A stretch of DNA of 17,271 nucleotides from DATHGT01 sp035317605 (GTDB lineage: Bacteria; Methylomirabilota; Methylomirabilia; Rokubacteriales; CSP1-6): contig DATHGT010000219.1 in assembly GCA_035317605.1 (NCBI GenBank), positions 1 to 17,271 of the forward strand. The letters run 5' to 3'. The notes under the pieces were generated by a model. The model was not told where the DNA came from and searched no databases. It saw only the letters and a program-made list of their open reading frames with translations. Of the stretch, positions 17,126 to 17,271 are shown piece by piece. The position numbers and the translations under genes are program-made. Position 1 is the stretch's first letter, and each line of letters opens with the position of its first letter.

Positions 17126-17133
17126 TAGCGCTC

Positions 17134-17271
17134 GTGCCGACATACGAGTACCAGTGCACCAGCTGTGGCCGCGAGTTTGAGGCACGACAGCGGATTTCCG
17201 AGCCCCCCCTCACGCGGTGCGAGCAGTGCGGCGGGATGGTCAAGCGGCTGCTCTCTGCTGCCCCCTTCATT
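17134..17271 (+). CDS. FmdB-type zinc-ribbon protein (5' part, cut by window end)
   Basis: From GTG the frame reads MPTYEYQCTSCGREFEARQ and continues open to the window edge (46 codons). MPxYEYxCxxCG is the hallmark start of the FmdB family of small putative regulatory zinc-ribbon proteins. Cys8/Cys11 and Cys29/Cys32 (CEQCGG) form the expected four-Cys site, followed by VKRLLSAAPF, also typical. Family members are about 70-110 residues, so the rest lies outside. Their role is not well established; the name comes from a gene near formamidase or amidase genes. No Shine-Dalgarno precedes the GTG. Confidence 0.9.
   Translation, partial: MPTYEYQCTSCGREFEARQRISEPPLTRCEQCGGMVKRLLSAAPFI

Overview
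The window is high-GC bacterial chromosomal DNA made up of housekeeping genes. It carries no mobile elements, CRISPR arrays or phage genes that I can see. It opens inside a 16S rRNA gene read on the minus strand. The 16S sequence, the GC-rich coding style and the gene set would fit a soil or subsurface lineage such as Methylomirabilota/Rokubacteria. That placement is inference from memory of the sequence style, not a search. The cell is Gram-negative-like: an outer-membrane beta-barrel protein with a signal peptide and a C-terminal phenylalanine is encoded, along with a probable lipoprotein.

Layout. Bases 1-851 are the 5' part of 16S rRNA (minus strand). Behind it lies a leader of about 200 nt with boxB-like and boxA elements and a near-consensus promoter (TTGACA-17-TATAGT). 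tyrS follows on the same strand and ends only 9 bp from the rRNA -35 box. Divergent from tyrS is a class A penicillin-binding protein (PBP1A type). It converges with glyS, with only 7 bp between the stop codons.

Bases 4760-12596 are one tightly packed minus-strand operon, transcribed hisS-aspS-phoH-ybeY-era-recO-glyS. Its junctions are ATGA overlaps or gaps of 1-15 nt. Every product except RecO serves tRNA charging or ribosome/rRNA maturation. The order matches the Firmicutes phoH...ybeY...era-recO-glyQS cluster, but a single-chain alpha2-type GlyRS stands where glyQS would be, and hisS-aspS is joined on the front. Upstream are an exported protein with an N-terminal FlgT/CsgG-like region and VCBS/FG-GAP-type repeats, then (behind a strong intrinsic terminator) an outer-membrane porin-like protein, and a TPR lipoprotein. 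The window closes with the start of a divergent FmdB-type zinc-ribbon gene on the plus strand.

Regulatory pattern. Four genes that head transcription units (tyrS, the PBP gene, the VCBS gene, fmdB) have a -10-like hexamer 8-9 nt before the start codon and no Shine-Dalgarno. This suggests leaderless mRNAs. In contrast, the porin gene has a strong Shine-Dalgarno that can fold into a small hairpin. Other points worth checking are substitutions in the YbeY metal site (third His to Asp), the residues of AspRS that predict a non-discriminating enzyme, and a compensated base-pair change in 16S helix 18. I found no clear evidence of an exotic new system.
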